Below, piece by piece: positions 17,518 to 26,275 of a stretch of DNA of 64,000 nt. The notes under the pieces are model-generated. The model ran no database searches and had not been told where the DNA came from. It saw nothing but the letters and a program-made list of their open reading frames with translations. The stretch's first letter is position 1. Every line of letters starts with the position of its first letter. The DNA lies in assembly GCF_017877055.1 (NCBI RefSeq), contig NZ_JAGIPG010000001.1:1364001-1428000 (forward strand). The letters are read 5' to 3'. The DNA comes from Neorhizobium galegae. Lineage in GTDB: Bacteria; Pseudomonadota; Alphaproteobacteria; Rhizobiales; Rhizobiaceae. The position numbers and the translations under genes are program-made.

Positions 17518-18205
17518 CGGTTCCCCCCTTTGGCGCGATCCGCTCCAGAATGTCGTCCACATGGGCAGTCCAGCCGACGATCGCGCCCTGGGCGCGGATC
17601 ATGGCGATGGCGGCCACCTTGAACTCGGGAAAATAGCTCTCGGTCGCCTCTTCGGCGAGCAGGCATTCGTAACCGCGATCGTTCGCCTCGCGCATCGTCG
17701 TCTGGACGCAGACTTCCGTCGTCACGCCGGCGAAGACGAGCTGGCTGATGCCTTTCGCCTTTAGCACGTCACCGAGTTCGGTGGCATAGAAGGCGCCTTT
17801 GCCGGGTTTTTCGATCACCACTTCGCCGTCGATCGGCGCAAGTTCGGAAATGATCGCTGTACCGGGCTCGCCCGAAATCAGCACTCTCCCCATGGGGCCG
17901 ACATCGCCGATCCTGAGTGTCGGATTGCCCCGGTCGCGCTTGGCGGGCGGCAGGTCGGAAAGATCGGGCTTGTGGCATTCCATCGTGTGGATGACCGGCA
18001 GGCCGGCATCGCGAAAGCCCTGGATCAGGCGCTTCACATCCGGCACGATCCTGGTGATCCGTCCGACATCGTTGCCGAGGCTGGCGCCGAAACCGCCGGG
18101 TTCGGCGAAATCGCGCTGCATGTCGATGACGATGAGTGCCAGCGCATCCGGTTTCGCCGGAAAGGCGAAGGGTTCTGCCTTGATCTCGATTATCCCCTCG
18201 GCCAT
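17510..18205 (-). CDS. Isochorismatase-family cysteine hydrolase, paralogue of biuret hydrolase
   Basis: This 231-aa enzyme has the isochorismatase-like fold with the full catalytic triad: Asp28 (VIDMQRDF), Lys133 (IEKPGKGAF) and Cys166 (TTEVCVQTT). It shares many blocks with the biuret hydrolase encoded at 19755-20459, including the HKPDLSDLP / HRPDLADLP region and the GEPGTAIISEL / [11 protein letters not shown] region, so the two are paralogues in one operon. Its substrate is probably another ureide or N-carbamoyl compound. The start overlaps the ABC ATPase stop (TGATG). Nothing shows which of several amide substrates it uses. Confidence 0.88.
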   Translation of the reverse strand: MAEGIIEIKAEPFAFPAKPDALALIVIDMQRDFAEPGGFGASLGNDVGRITRIVPDVKRLIQGFRDAGLPVIHTMECHKPDLSDLPPAKRDRGNPTLRIGDVGPMGRVLISGEPGTAIISELAPIDGEVVIEKPGKGAFYATELGDVLKAKGISQLVFAGVTTEVCVQTTMREANDRGYECLLAEEATESYFPEFKVAAIAMIRAQGAIVGWTAHVDDILERIAPKGGTDA

Positions 18206-19758
18206 CAGTGATGCCCCGCCATATGGGCGCCGATCACGCCGATATCGGCGGCACGGATCGGAGTCTCGTAGACCAGCTTGCCCTCCGAAATCACCATGAT
18301 GCGGTCCGACATTTCCAGAAGCTCGTCGAGGTCTTCGGAAAGCAGCAGCACGGCGGTGCCCGAGTTGCGGGCCCTCATGATGCGGGCGCGGATTTCCGCG
18401 ACGGCGGAAAAATCGAGGCCGAAACAGGGGTTGGAGACGATCAGCAGATCGACATCGCCGGTCAGTTCTCGGGCGAGCACCGCGCGCTGCACGTTGCCGC
18501 CTGAGAGGGCGGCGATCGGCGAGGAGGACGAGGCGGTCTTTACCTTGAAATCCGAGATCAGCGAGGTCGCGCGTTTCTTCATCTCGCCCTTGTTCAGCCA
18601 GATCGCATCCTTGCCGTCGCCCTTCAGGTCGAAGGTGCGGAAGGCGAGGTTTTCGCTGACCGTCATTTTTGGCGCGCAGGCGTTCTGCAGCGGTTCTTCC
18701 GGAATGAAGCGGACGTTGTTCTTGCGCGTCTCCGGCCTTGTGGCGCCATAGGCCTCGCCGTTGACGGTCACGGTGCCTCGGTCGGTCGGGCGCTGGCCAG
18801 CGAGGATTTCGGTCAGTTCCTTCTGGCCGTTGCCGGAAATGCCGGCAATGCCGACGATCTCGCCGGAACGGACAAAAAGATTGTCGATCTCGATGGTCTT
18901 CAGGCCGGAGCGATCCGGTGCCTTGACCTGTTCGACCTTCAGCACCGATTTCGCAGCTTCCGGCACCGGCAGGCGGCTGTCGAGTTCGGCGAGCTTGACG
19001 TCGCCGATCATCATCGCCGCCATGTCGGCGGTTGAAAGTTCGCTGACCTTGCCGGTGCCGACCAGCTTGCCGCGGCGCAGGATCGACACCGCGTCGGCGA
19101 ATTTCGTCACCTCGTGGAACTTGTGGCTGATCATCAGCACGGTCAGCTCGCCGCGTTCGGTCATGCCGCGCACGATACCGAGCATTTCGTCGGCTTCCGC
19201 CGGCGTCAGGACCGAGGTCGGTTCGTCGAGGACGAGGAAGGAGCGGCCGAGATAAAGCTGCTTGACGATTTCCAGCTTCTGCTTCTCGCCGGCCGCCAGT
19301 TCGCTGACCGGCCGTTCGAGCGGGATCTGGAACGGCATGCGTTCCATGAAGGCGGCAAGATCCTTGCGTTCCTTCGCCCAATTGATCACCGACGGCACGG
19401 AAGTGCGGCTGATCACCAGGTTCTCGGCCCCGGTCAGCGACGGGACCAGCGTAAAATGCTGGTAGACCATGCCGAGCCCGTAGGTGGCGGCGTCCTTGGG
19501 CGAGGCGACCGAGACCTCGCGTCCATCGACCGAAAGCGAGCCCGAGGTCGCGTGGTAGAAGCCCATGATGCATTTGACGAGCGTCGACTTGCCGGCGCCG
19601 TTTTCACCGAGCAGCGCATGGAATGAGCCGGCCGGCACGTCGATCGAGACGTTGTCGAGCGCGGTGAAGGAGCCGAAGCGCATGGTCATGCCGAGCGTTT
19701 CAATACCGACCGCCTTGCCGGCCTGGGGTAGGGGCGTATCGCGGACAATGTTGTTCAT
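18205..19758 (-). CDS. ABC transporter ATP-binding protein, two-domain (BMP/ribose type)
   Basis: This 517-aa protein contains two ABC ATPase domains in one chain. The first (about residues 20-250) has [11 protein letters not shown] and the signature [10 protein letters not shown]; the second (about 280-505) has [10 protein letters not shown], a degenerate Walker A, and [17 protein letters not shown]. This layout is typical of nucleoside (NupA/YufO) and sugar importers. It would drive the two permeases at 21497-23554 with the binding protein at 23607-24734. The ATG at 19758 overlaps the biuret hydrolase stop (ATGA). Unusually, the ATPase gene lies inside the enzyme genes rather than next to the permeases. 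Confidence 0.94.
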   Translation of the reverse strand: MNNIVRDTPLPQAGKAVGIETLGMTMRFGSFTALDNVSIDVPAGSFHALLGENGAGKSTLVKCIMGFYHATSGSLSVDGREVSVASPKDAATYGLGMVYQHFTLVPSLTGAENLVISRTSVPSVINWAKERKDLAAFMERMPFQIPLERPVSELAAGEKQKLEIVKQLYLGRSFLVLDEPTSVLTPAEADEMLGIVRGMTERGELTVLMISHKFHEVTKFADAVSILRRGKLVGTGKVSELSTADMAAMMIGDVKLAELDSRLPVPEAAKSVLKVEQVKAPDRSGLKTIEIDNLFVRSGEIVGIAGISGNGQKELTEILAGQRPTDRGTVTVNGEAYGATRPETRKNNVRFIPEEPLQNACAPKMTVSENLAFRTFDLKGDGKDAIWLNKGEMKKRATSLISDFKVKTASSSSPIAALSGGNVQRAVLARELTGDVDLLIVSNPCFGLDFSAVAEIRARIMRARNSGTAVLLLSEDLDELLEMSDRIMVISEGKLVYETPIRAADIGVIGAHMAGHH

Positions 19759-20459
19759 GGCAGCTGGCTCACCAAGGTAGCGGAGTTGGAGACGGACCCG
19801 AAGACGCCGCCCTGCATCTTGACCATCTTGATGGCGGCTAGGTGATTGCCATAGTCGGTAGCGCCGCAGCAGTCTTCCAGCATCAGGCATTCGAAACCGC
19901 GGTCGTTCGCCTCGCGCATCGTCGTCGAGACGCAGACGTCGGTGGTGATGCCGGTAAGGATGATGTTTTCGATGCGCTTCTGGTTGAGGATGAGTTCGAG
20001 GTCGGTGGCGCAGAAGGAGCCCTTGCCCGGCTTGTCGATGATCACTTCGCCTTCGATCGGGTAGAGTTCAGGAATGATGTCCCAGCCGGGCTCGCCCCTC
20101 GTCAGGATGCGGCCGCAGGGACCGGGATCGCCGATGCCGGCGCCGATGCGCTGCGAGCGCCATCGCTTGTTGGCCGGCAGGTCGGCGAGGTCCGGGCGGT
20201 GGCCTTCGCGGGTGTGGATGATGTGGTAGCCCTTGGCGCGCATGGCGGCGAGCACCGTCTTGATCGGCTCGATCGGCGCCTGCACCAGCGACAGGTCGTA
20301 ACCCATGTGGTCGACATACCCGCCCTTGCCGCAGAAATCGGTCTGCATGTCGATTATGACGAGGGCGGTATTCTGAGGTCTCAGGTCGCCGTTATAGGGC
20401 CAGGCATAGGGATCGGCGTCGATATAATGCCCTTTGGTTTCAACCATCGCGTCCATCAT
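19755..20459 (-). CDS. biuH: Biuret amidohydrolase
   Basis: This 234-aa cysteine hydrolase converts biuret to allophanate and ammonia. It is very similar, as I recall it, to the characterised Rhizobium leguminosarum Biu[35 protein letters not shown] and [15 protein letters not shown] are shared. Counting from the second Met, the triad falls at Asp36, Lys142 and Cys175, the published BiuH positions. Its product is the substrate of the allophanate hydrolase encoded later in the operon, which strongly supports the call. GGAGAGA stands before the double ATG; the 3' end overlaps the ABC ATPase. Confidence 0.85.
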   Translation of the reverse strand: MMDAMVETKGHYIDADPYAWPYNGDLRPQNTALVIIDMQTDFCGKGGYVDHMGYDLSLVQAPIEPIKTVLAAMRAKGYHIIHTREGHRPDLADLPANKRWRSQRIGAGIGDPGPCGRILTRGEPGWDIIPELYPIEGEVIIDKPGKGSFCATDLELILNQKRIENIILTGITTDVCVSTTMREANDRGFECLMLEDCCGATDYGNHLAAIKMVKMQGGVFGSVSNSATLVSQLP

Positions 20460-20467
20460 TGTCTCTC

Positions 20468-21484
20468 CTATTCGCCAGCCAGCTTGAAAGTCTCGCCATA
20501 AGACCGCACGGGTTTGTCGAAGCCGCAGGAGGTGCCGTCGGTGACCTTCACCGCGTCCTCCCAGGGCAGTCTGTATTTCCCGGCAATCAGATCGTGCATG
20601 TAGGTGTAGGGCGCATCACCCGCCCCGCCGGATACAGCGACGTAACCGCGATGGCCGAACTGGTAGATGTTGTTCTCGACGCCCCAGCCGAGCCGGGCCT
20701 CGCGCACCAGATCGGGCCGTACCTCGGCGGTAATGATCTCGTTGACGCGGCCGGACGTGCCATGGGCGATGATCGTGCCGTCGAAATTGCAGACCATGCC
20801 TTCGCCCATGGAATCGAACGTGCCGTCCGAGCCGCACATGCACACACTCGCCGTCACCATCAGGTTGCAGAAGGCGTTCGACTGGTTGGTGAAGCGCCAC
20901 GCTTCGCGGATCGGCGCGGTATAGCCCGCGGTGCGGATCATGATCTCGGCACCCTTGTAGGCGCATTCGCGGGCCATTTCCGGGAACATGCCGTCATGGC
21001 AAATGATCAGGGCGAGTTTTGCGCCCTTCGGTCCGTCGATCACCGGAATGCCGAAATCGCCTGGCTCCCAGGGTTCGACCGGCACCCAGGGGTGCATCTT
21101 GCGGTAATATAGCTTCAGGTCGCCACTATCGTCGATGACGATGCCGGAATTGTAGGGCATGCCGCCGGGGTTCAGCTCCATGATCGAGAAGCAGCCCCAG
21201 ATCGCATTGTCCCTGCAGGCCTTGCGGAAGGCCGCGACTTCAGGGCCGTCGAGCGTGCACATGATCTCCGGATTGATGTCCATCGACAGTCCGTGCAGCG
21301 CATATTCGGGAAACACGACAAGATCCATGCCTGGCTGGTTGCGCCGGGCCTTGGCGACCAGATCGACGATCACCTGGGTCTGGCGGGCGAGATCCGCCCG
21401 GGTGACGGTCACCGGAAGCTGGAGCTGGACGAGGCCGATACCGACGCCATGCTCCGATTTGTTGAGGCCGCCCAATCCGTTCAT
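20468..21484 (-). CDS. amiF: Formamidase (nitrilase superfamily)
   Basis: This 338-aa enzyme hydrolyses formamide to formate and ammonia. The catalytic triad is visible as Glu60 (VVFPEY), Lys129 (LYYRKMHPW) and Cys162 ([10 protein letters not shown]), nearly the positions of Helicobacter AmiF (60, 133, 166). The C-terminal part ([32 protein letters not shown]) matches AmiF rather than the aliphatic amidase AmiE. The length is normal. It stands between the ABC permeases and biuret hydrolase on one transcript, so the operon appears to collect nitrogen from several small amides. A broader amide range is possible. Confidence 0.87.
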   Translation of the reverse strand: MNGLGGLNKSEHGVGIGLVQLQLPVTVTRADLARQTQVIVDLVAKARRNQPGMDLVVFPEYALHGLSMDINPEIMCTLDGPEVAAFRKACRDNAIWGCFSIMELNPGGMPYNSGIVIDDSGDLKLYYRKMHPWVPVEPWEPGDFGIPVIDGPKGAKLALIICHDGMFPEMARECAYKGAEIMIRTAGYTAPIREAWRFTNQSNAFCNLMVTASVCMCGSDGTFDSMGEGMVCNFDGTIIAHGTSGRVNEIITAEVRPDLVREARLGWGVENNIYQFGHRGYVAVSGGAGDAPYTYMHDLIAGKYRLPWEDAVKVTDGTSCGFDKPVRSYGETFKLAGE

Positions 21485-21496
21485 GACCGATCTCCC

Positions 21497-22423
21497 TTAT
21501 TTGGTCAGCGACAGCGCGCCCGGCGCGCCGGCAAGCGAGCGGGTGGGCGAGGACGTCGCGATCAGGATGATGAGGGTGAGCACGTAGGGTGCCGCGTAGA
21601 ACAGGTAATAGCCCTGCGTCACGCCGACCGATTGCAGGGCCGGCCCAAGCGCCCCGGCACCGCCGAAGAGCAGGGCGGCGAGGAAACAGCCGATCGGGTT
21701 CCAGCGGGCGAAGATCACCAGCGCCACGGCCATGAGGCCCTGGCCGGAGGAAATACCCTCGTTCCAGGAACCGGGGTAATAGAGCGACAGATAGGCGCCA
21801 CCGATCGCCGCCAGCGAGCCGCCGGCGGCAGTCGCCAGAAGCCGGACGCGGTCCGGGCTGATGCCCATGGCGCGGGCGGCATCGGTGCTGTCGCCGACGA
21901 CGCGTAAGGTGAGGCCGATACGAGTATTCCTGAACGCCCACCAGAGGAAGAGCGCGAGTGCGGCGCCGATGAAGAACAGCACGTTGATGTTGAGCGCCGC
22001 CTGCACCTGCGGCACCGCCGACCAGCCGCCGAGCGGAATGGAGGGCAGTTTCGGCGCGACCGGCTGGATGAAGGACTTGCCGAGGAAGAAGGCGAGGCCG
22101 AGGCCGAACTGCATCATGGCGATGCCGATGGCGATGTCGTTGACCTTCGGCCATTTGCAGATCCAGCCGTGGATCGTGCCGAAGATGGCGCCGGTCGCCA
22201 TGGCGGCCAGTACGCCCAGTGTCGGCGAGCCTGTCATCACCGCGACCGCATAGGCCGTCATGGCGCCGAAGACGAGCGTGCCTTCGAGCCCGAGATTGAT
22301 GCGGCCGGAGCGTTCGGTGATCGTCTCGCCGAGCGAGACGAAGATGAAGGGGGTGGAGACGCGGATGGCGCCCGCGAAGATCGCCAGCGGCACGCCCCAG
22401 AGGCCGATACCTGTGTCTTCCAT
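21497..22423 (-). CDS. ABC transporter permease, BMP/nucleoside type (second subunit)
   Basis: This 308-aa inner-membrane protein has about eight to nine hydrophobic segments and family motifs seen in YufQ/NupC-type permeases: ERSGRINLGLEGTLVFGAM near the start and GLTLRVVGDSTDAARAMGI in the cytoplasmic loop. Its gene starts three bases after the stop of the other permease gene. With that permease it forms the channel of the importer. Confidence 0.93.
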   Translation of the reverse strand: MEDTGIGLWGVPLAIFAGAIRVSTPFIFVSLGETITERSGRINLGLEGTLVFGAMTAYAVAVMTGSPTLGVLAAMATGAIFGTIHGWICKWPKVNDIAIGIAMMQFGLGLAFFLGKSFIQPVAPKLPSIPLGGWSAVPQVQAALNINVLFFIGAALALFLWWAFRNTRIGLTLRVVGDSTDAARAMGISPDRVRLLATAAGGSLAAIGGAYLSLYYPGSWNEGISSGQGLMAVALVIFARWNPIGCFLAALLFGGAGALGPALQSVGVTQGYYLFYAAPYVLTLIILIATSSPTRSLAGAPGALSLTK

Positions 22424-22426
22424 CGG

Positions 22427-23554
22427 TCAGCTCCTTTTCCAGAGGTCGGGATTGAAGATCTTGAAGCGGCCGTAAAAGGTCTCGCAGAACAGGATGACGA
22501 TGAACAGCGTGCCCTGCAGCACCAGAACGGTGGCATCCGGCAGGCCCATGCGCCGCTGGATCAGGCCGCCCGAAGCGGAGATGCCGCCGAGCAGGATGGC
22601 GACCGGGATGATCGCCAGCGGATTGTGGCGCGCCAGGAAGGCGACGAGGATGCCGGTGTAACCGTAACCGGCGGCGAGCGAGGCATTGGCGCTGCCCTGC
22701 ACCGCTGCGACCTCGATCATGCCCGCGAGACCCGCAAAGCCGCCGGCAATCGCGGTGAAGCCGACGATCAGCTTGCCGACCGGGAGGCCCTGGATCTGCG
22801 CGGCGCGGACATTGCCACCGGCGATGCGGGCGGCAAAACCGAAGCTGGTGATCTCGATCAGCACCCAGGAGAGGATGCAGGCGACGACGCCGATGACAAG
22901 GCCCCAATGGACGTCCATGCCGGGGATCTGGCCGAGCATGTAGTCCTTCGGCAGAGGTTTGGTGGAGGGCTTGTTCAAGCTCGCCGGATCGCGCAGCAGT
23001 CCTTCGACGAACTGGTTCATCAGGGCGATGGCAATATAGGCCAGCAGCAGCGAGGAGATCGTTTCGTTGACGCCGCGGTAGTGGCGCAGGAAGCCCGCAA
23101 AGCCGATCCAGATGCCGCCGACGACCATGGCGGCGACGCCCATGAAGACGAACAGCATGATCGGCGGCACCACGCCGATAAAGGGCATGGCGCTGGCCGC
23201 CGCCGCGACGCCGCCGAGCACGACCGCGCCCTCGGCACCGATGATGACGAGGCCGAGGCGGGCCGGCAACGCGACGCAGAGCGCGGTCAGCAGCAGGGGC
23301 GCGGCGCGGGACAGGCTGTTCTGGATCGAGAACCAGCTTCCGAAACCGCCCGTGTACATGAGCTGGAAGAGGGTAACCGGCGACTTGCCGACCGCCAGGA
23401 TGAAGAGGGAGAAAAGCGCCAGGCCGATCAGGATCGCCACGAGCCCGATCGCCACGGGTTCCGCCCGTCGCGCCAGCCATTCGAGGAGGGGGCGGAAGGA
23501 CGCACTGCCCCCCGCCGCGATGGATAGTCTCGGATCGTTCACTTCGGCCGTCAT
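22427..23554 (-). CDS. ABC transporter permease, BMP/nucleoside type (first subunit)
   Basis: This 375-aa inner-membrane protein has many hydrophobic segments, a cytoplasmic loop AARIAGGNVRAAQIQGLPVG and the early motif LSRAAPLLLTALCVALPARLG typical of YufP/NupB-type permeases. It is the larger of the two channel subunits. Only 52 bases separate it from the binding-protein gene upstream. Confidence 0.93.
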   Translation of the reverse strand: MTAEVNDPRLSIAAGGSASFRPLLEWLARRAEPVAIGLVAILIGLALFSLFILAVGKSPVTLFQLMYTGGFGSWFSIQNSLSRAAPLLLTALCVALPARLGLVIIGAEGAVVLGGVAAAASAMPFIGVVPPIMLFVFMGVAAMVVGGIWIGFAGFLRHYRGVNETISSLLLAYIAIALMNQFVEGLLRDPASLNKPSTKPLPKDYMLGQIPGMDVHWGLVIGVVACILSWVLIEITSFGFAARIAGGNVRAAQIQGLPVGKLIVGFTAIAGGFAGLAGMIEVAAVQGSANASLAAGYGYTGILVAFLARHNPLAIIPVAILLGGISASGGLIQRRMGLPDATVLVLQGTLFIVILFCETFYGRFKIFNPDLWKRS

Positions 23555-23606
23555 GGCGCTTCTCCCCCTTGACGTGAGGTTAGGGACGTGAGGTCAGGAC
23601 ATCACG

Positions 23607-24734
23607 TCAGGAGGTCGAACCGACCACGCCCTCGACCAGGTAACCCATGCTTTCGAGCTCGATCGCATCCTCGGCAAAGGCGGTGCTGGCGGTGACGACG
23701 ACATTGCCCTTGTTGTCCTTGATCGGGCCCTTGAAGACCGAGAACTTGCCGGACATGATCTCGGCAAGCGTCGCCTCGAACTTCTTGCGGCCTTCGGCGG
23801 AAACGGCCGGGCCGAGCGGGCTCATCTTGACGAAGCCGTCCTTCAGGCCGCCGCGCACGAAATTGCCGAGCTTGCCGCCACTCTGGGCCGTCTTGATGAA
23901 ATTGGTGTAGACGTTGCCCCAGGCCCATTCGGCGCCGGTCAGGTACTTGTCCTTGGCGAGCGCACTCTGGTTGGCGTGGTAACCGCAGACGAAGGCGCCG
24001 CGGCCGGCGGCCGTCTCGACCACGACTTTCGGGCTGTCCACATGGCAGGTGATGACGTCGGCGCCCTGGTCGATCAGCGCGTTGGTGGCTTCGGCCTCCT
24101 TGACGGCGAGCGACCATTCGCCGGTGAAGATCACCTGGCAGGTGATGGTCGGATCGACTGAACGGGCGCCGAGGAGGAAGGAATTGATGTTCTGCACGAC
24201 CTGCGGGATGGGCTTGGCTGCGACGAAGCCGATCTTCTTGCTCTTGGTGGCGTAACCGGCGGCAATGCCGTTCAGATACTGGCCCTGGCCGATATAGCCG
24301 AAATAGGAGCCGGTATTGGCTGGATGCTTGCCCTCGGTCCACAGGCCGCCGCAATGGCGGAACTGGATTTTCGGATATTTGGCAGCCATGGCCAGCATAT
24401 GGGGGTCGAAGTAACCGAAGGAGGTCGGGAAGAGCAGGGTGGCGCCGTCGAGATTGATCATCGATTCCATGGTCTTCTGGACATCGACGGTTTCCGGGAC
24501 GTTTTCCTCTTCGACCAGCGTGATGCCCGGCATCTTCTTGATGACGGCCGCACCCTCGGCATGCGCCTGGTTGTAACCATAGTCGTCCTTGGGGCCGACA
24601 TAGATGAAGCCGACGGTGAGCGCCGTCTGGGCCATGGCCTGCGAGCCGAACAGGCCCGGCACGGTGCCGGCGGCCAGGCCGGCAGCGGAAGCCTGGAGGA
24701 AGTTACGGCGGTTCATGGGAAGGAGTTTGGTCAT
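23607..24734 (-). CDS. BMP-family ABC substrate-binding protein
   Basis: This 375-aa periplasmic receptor belongs to the BMP (Med/PurR-like) family: FIYVGPKDDYGYNQAHAEGA at the start of the mature part and the glycine-rich FGYIGQGQYLNGIAAGYATKS near the middle. The N-terminus carries a twin-arginine signal (NRRNFLQASAAGLAAG), so it is probably exported folded. The ATG at 24734 follows AAGGAG; an upstream ATG lacks this. BMP receptors usually bind nucleosides or purines; here the operon context points to biuret or other small amides. It is the first gene of the operon. Confidence 0.92.
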   Translation of the reverse strand: MTKLLPMNRRNFLQASAAGLAAGTVPGLFGSQAMAQTALTVGFIYVGPKDDYGYNQAHAEGAAVIKKMPGITLVEEENVPETVDVQKTMESMINLDGATLLFPTSFGYFDPHMLAMAAKYPKIQFRHCGGLWTEGKHPANTGSYFGYIGQGQYLNGIAAGYATKSKKIGFVAAKPIPQVVQNINSFLLGARSVDPTITCQVIFTGEWSLAVKEAEATNALIDQGADVITCHVDSPKVVVETAAGRGAFVCGYHANQSALAKDKYLTGAEWAWGNVYTNFIKTAQSGGKLGNFVRGGLKDGFVKMSPLGPAVSAEGRKKFEATLAEIMSGKFSVFKGPIKDNKGNVVVTASTAFAEDAIELESMGYLVEGVVGSTS

Positions 24735-25073
24735 CGGAATGCTCCTTGCGGCGCTGGGCCGGTTTCGAACGGGTACAGGAAAGTGCATGCAATGTGTGTG
24801 CCAGGCTTCAAGCTGTTGTTATTGCGTTCGAATTTTTACAGGCGGAAAAGCGAGGATAAAAAGTGCATACAGATTCATCGCATCTTCGCTTAATAAATAA
24901 TCAGTCATTATGATTTGTTCAGCAATCTCGCATGCGGAGCAATACGGCAATTGACGGTGGGATTTTCCGGCGTCAGAAAGCTGAAAACTATTAATGTCTT
25001 GCCGGCGTCATTTGACTTATCGAATCCGGAACGGCATCTGTATGCAGGTTGCGAGTGTGAGTAGAATCGTCCC
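24735..25073. other. 339-bp divergent regulatory region of the amide/biuret operon
   Basis: No gene is seen. The middle (about 24830-25020) is AT-rich, as expected for divergent promoters. The 10-mer TGCATACAGA at 24864-24873 recurs inverted as TCTGTATGCA at 25037-25046, and a TGCATGCA palindrome lies at about 24784. Confidence 0.55.
24864..25046. promoter_or_regulatory. Paired inverted 10-mers, candidate GntR operators
   Basis: TGCATACAGA (24864-24873) and TCTGTATGCA (25037-25046) are exact inverse copies 163 bases apart, one near each divergent gene. This fits a dimeric GntR regulator that acts on both the operon and its own gene. Confidence 0.4.
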
Positions 25074-25748
25074 GTGAAGCAGGTCAGGCGCAGAGAAGTC
25101 ATCCGTACCGGAACCACCGTCGAACAGATGGTGCGCGCCATCGCCGACATGATCGTCACGGGAGCCATACTGCCGGGGGAGAAGCTCGACGAGATCACGC
25201 TCGCCTCGCGCTTCGAAGTGTCCCGCACACCGGTGCGCGAGGCCCTGCGCGAGCTCGGTGCCATGGGCCTTGTCGGGCGCGAGCCGAACCGCAGCGCCGT
25301 CGTCACTAACGTGACCGGGACCTATCTGCATTCGATGTTCGAGGCGATGGCCGAGCTCGAAGGCATTTGCGCCCGGTTATCGGCGGAGCGGATGACGGTC
25401 GATGAACGGCGGGCGCTGGAACTCGAACATCGCAGTTCGATGCGGCTCGTGCATGCCGGTGCCGAAGAAGATTATGCGGCGCACAATACCGAATTCCACA
25501 CAAGGCTTTATCGCGGCGCCCATAACGACCACGTCTTCGAGATGGTGACGCAGACGCGGGCGCGGCTTGCCCCTTTCCGCCGCGCACAGTTCCGCCTGCC
25601 GGGGCGCCTTGCGAAATCCTATGAGGAGCACGACCAGATCGTCACCGCGATCATCCGCGCCGATGCGGTTGCTGCGGGGCAGGCGGCCTATTCGCATGTG
25701 GCGATCGTCAGCGACGCCAGCGCGGTGTTCGCGGCTGCCGGAGAATAG
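25074..25748 (+). CDS. GntR-family transcriptional regulator, FCD subfamily
   Basis: This 224-aa regulator has a winged helix-turn-helix at about residues 15-75 (LDEITLASRFEVSRTPVREALREL) and an FCD effector domain (about 85-215) with HNTEFHTRLYRGAHND and YEEHDQIVTAI. The start is GTG with a poor ribosome site, so the true start is not certain. It diverges from the nine-gene amide/biuret operon and is the obvious candidate for its control; R. leguminosarum biuret genes are also linked to a GntR regulator as far as I recall. Confidence 0.9.
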   Translation: MKQVRRREVIRTGTTVEQMVRAIADMIVTGAILPGEKLDEITLASRFEVSRTPVREALRELGAMGLVGREPNRSAVVTNVTGTYLHSMFEAMAELEGICARLSAERMTVDERRALELEHRSSMRLVHAGAEEDYAAHNTEFHTRLYRGAHNDHVFEMVTQTRARLAPFRRAQFRLPGRLAKSYEEHDQIVTAIIRADAVAAGQAAYSHVAIVSDASAVFAAAGE

Positions 25749-26275
25749 TCGGCCGGTCGATGCCACGACCTCCTTCCAGACAGCACTTTTGGCCGCTCGG
25801 ATGAAAAATCCGGCGGTTCCGTTTTGCGGGAATGGGGCAGGCGGGGTATTTTGGGTATTGGGTATTCAGGCTTTCCGCCCGCCCCGGCCGTTTTCTGCGC
25901 TTTCCGGGGATTTCCGAGCCCCCTTCCAACGCTTCCTCGACCGTCACCGGAAACCGGACCTTGCGAGCCGGATGATGCGGCCGGTTCGCGAACCCGGTTT
26001 CCCATCCGATGACGAGAGGATTATGCGGGCGGTTGCGGGAGGCGGGGACGGATGGGGAAGGGAATGCGGCTAAGTGTTTGAAGCTGGACGAAGAATTTTT
26101 TGTGAGTGCTGAAAGCGTCCCCGTTTTGACGGGGAGAAGGACATATGCCGCGGCGTTTTCCGCCCCTCGAAGTTCGAGCGAGGCACGTCCCCTCGCCCCG
26201 CTTGCGGGGAGAGGGTTAGGGTGAGGGGCAAACCGGTAGGCGAAGGTCTCGCGCTCTAAGGGAATCAGGCGAGCC
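25749..26275. other. 527-bp intergenic stretch without a gene
   Basis: I see no coding region. The first half is GC-rich with short local repeats such as GGGTATT repeated in tandem near 25851-25866. The second half holds a palindromic intergenic element, listed separately. It separates the GntR gene from the convergent mlrC-like gene. Confidence 0.6.
26118..26230. repeat. Rhizobial-type palindromic intergenic element
   Basis: Three hairpins follow one another: TCCCCGT/ACGGGGA (26118-26135), CTCGAA/TTCGAG (26166-26178) and CCCCGC/GCGGGG (26196-26209), followed by GAGAGGGTTAGGGTGAGGGG. This wording is typical of short dispersed palindromes that I recall from many rhizobial genomes. No second copy is seen in the window. 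Confidence 0.65.

Noticed and set aside
21240..23480. Minus-strand frame of 746 codons across the two ABC permease genes
   Set aside because: It runs out of frame through two clear permease genes and has no membrane pattern or motifs.
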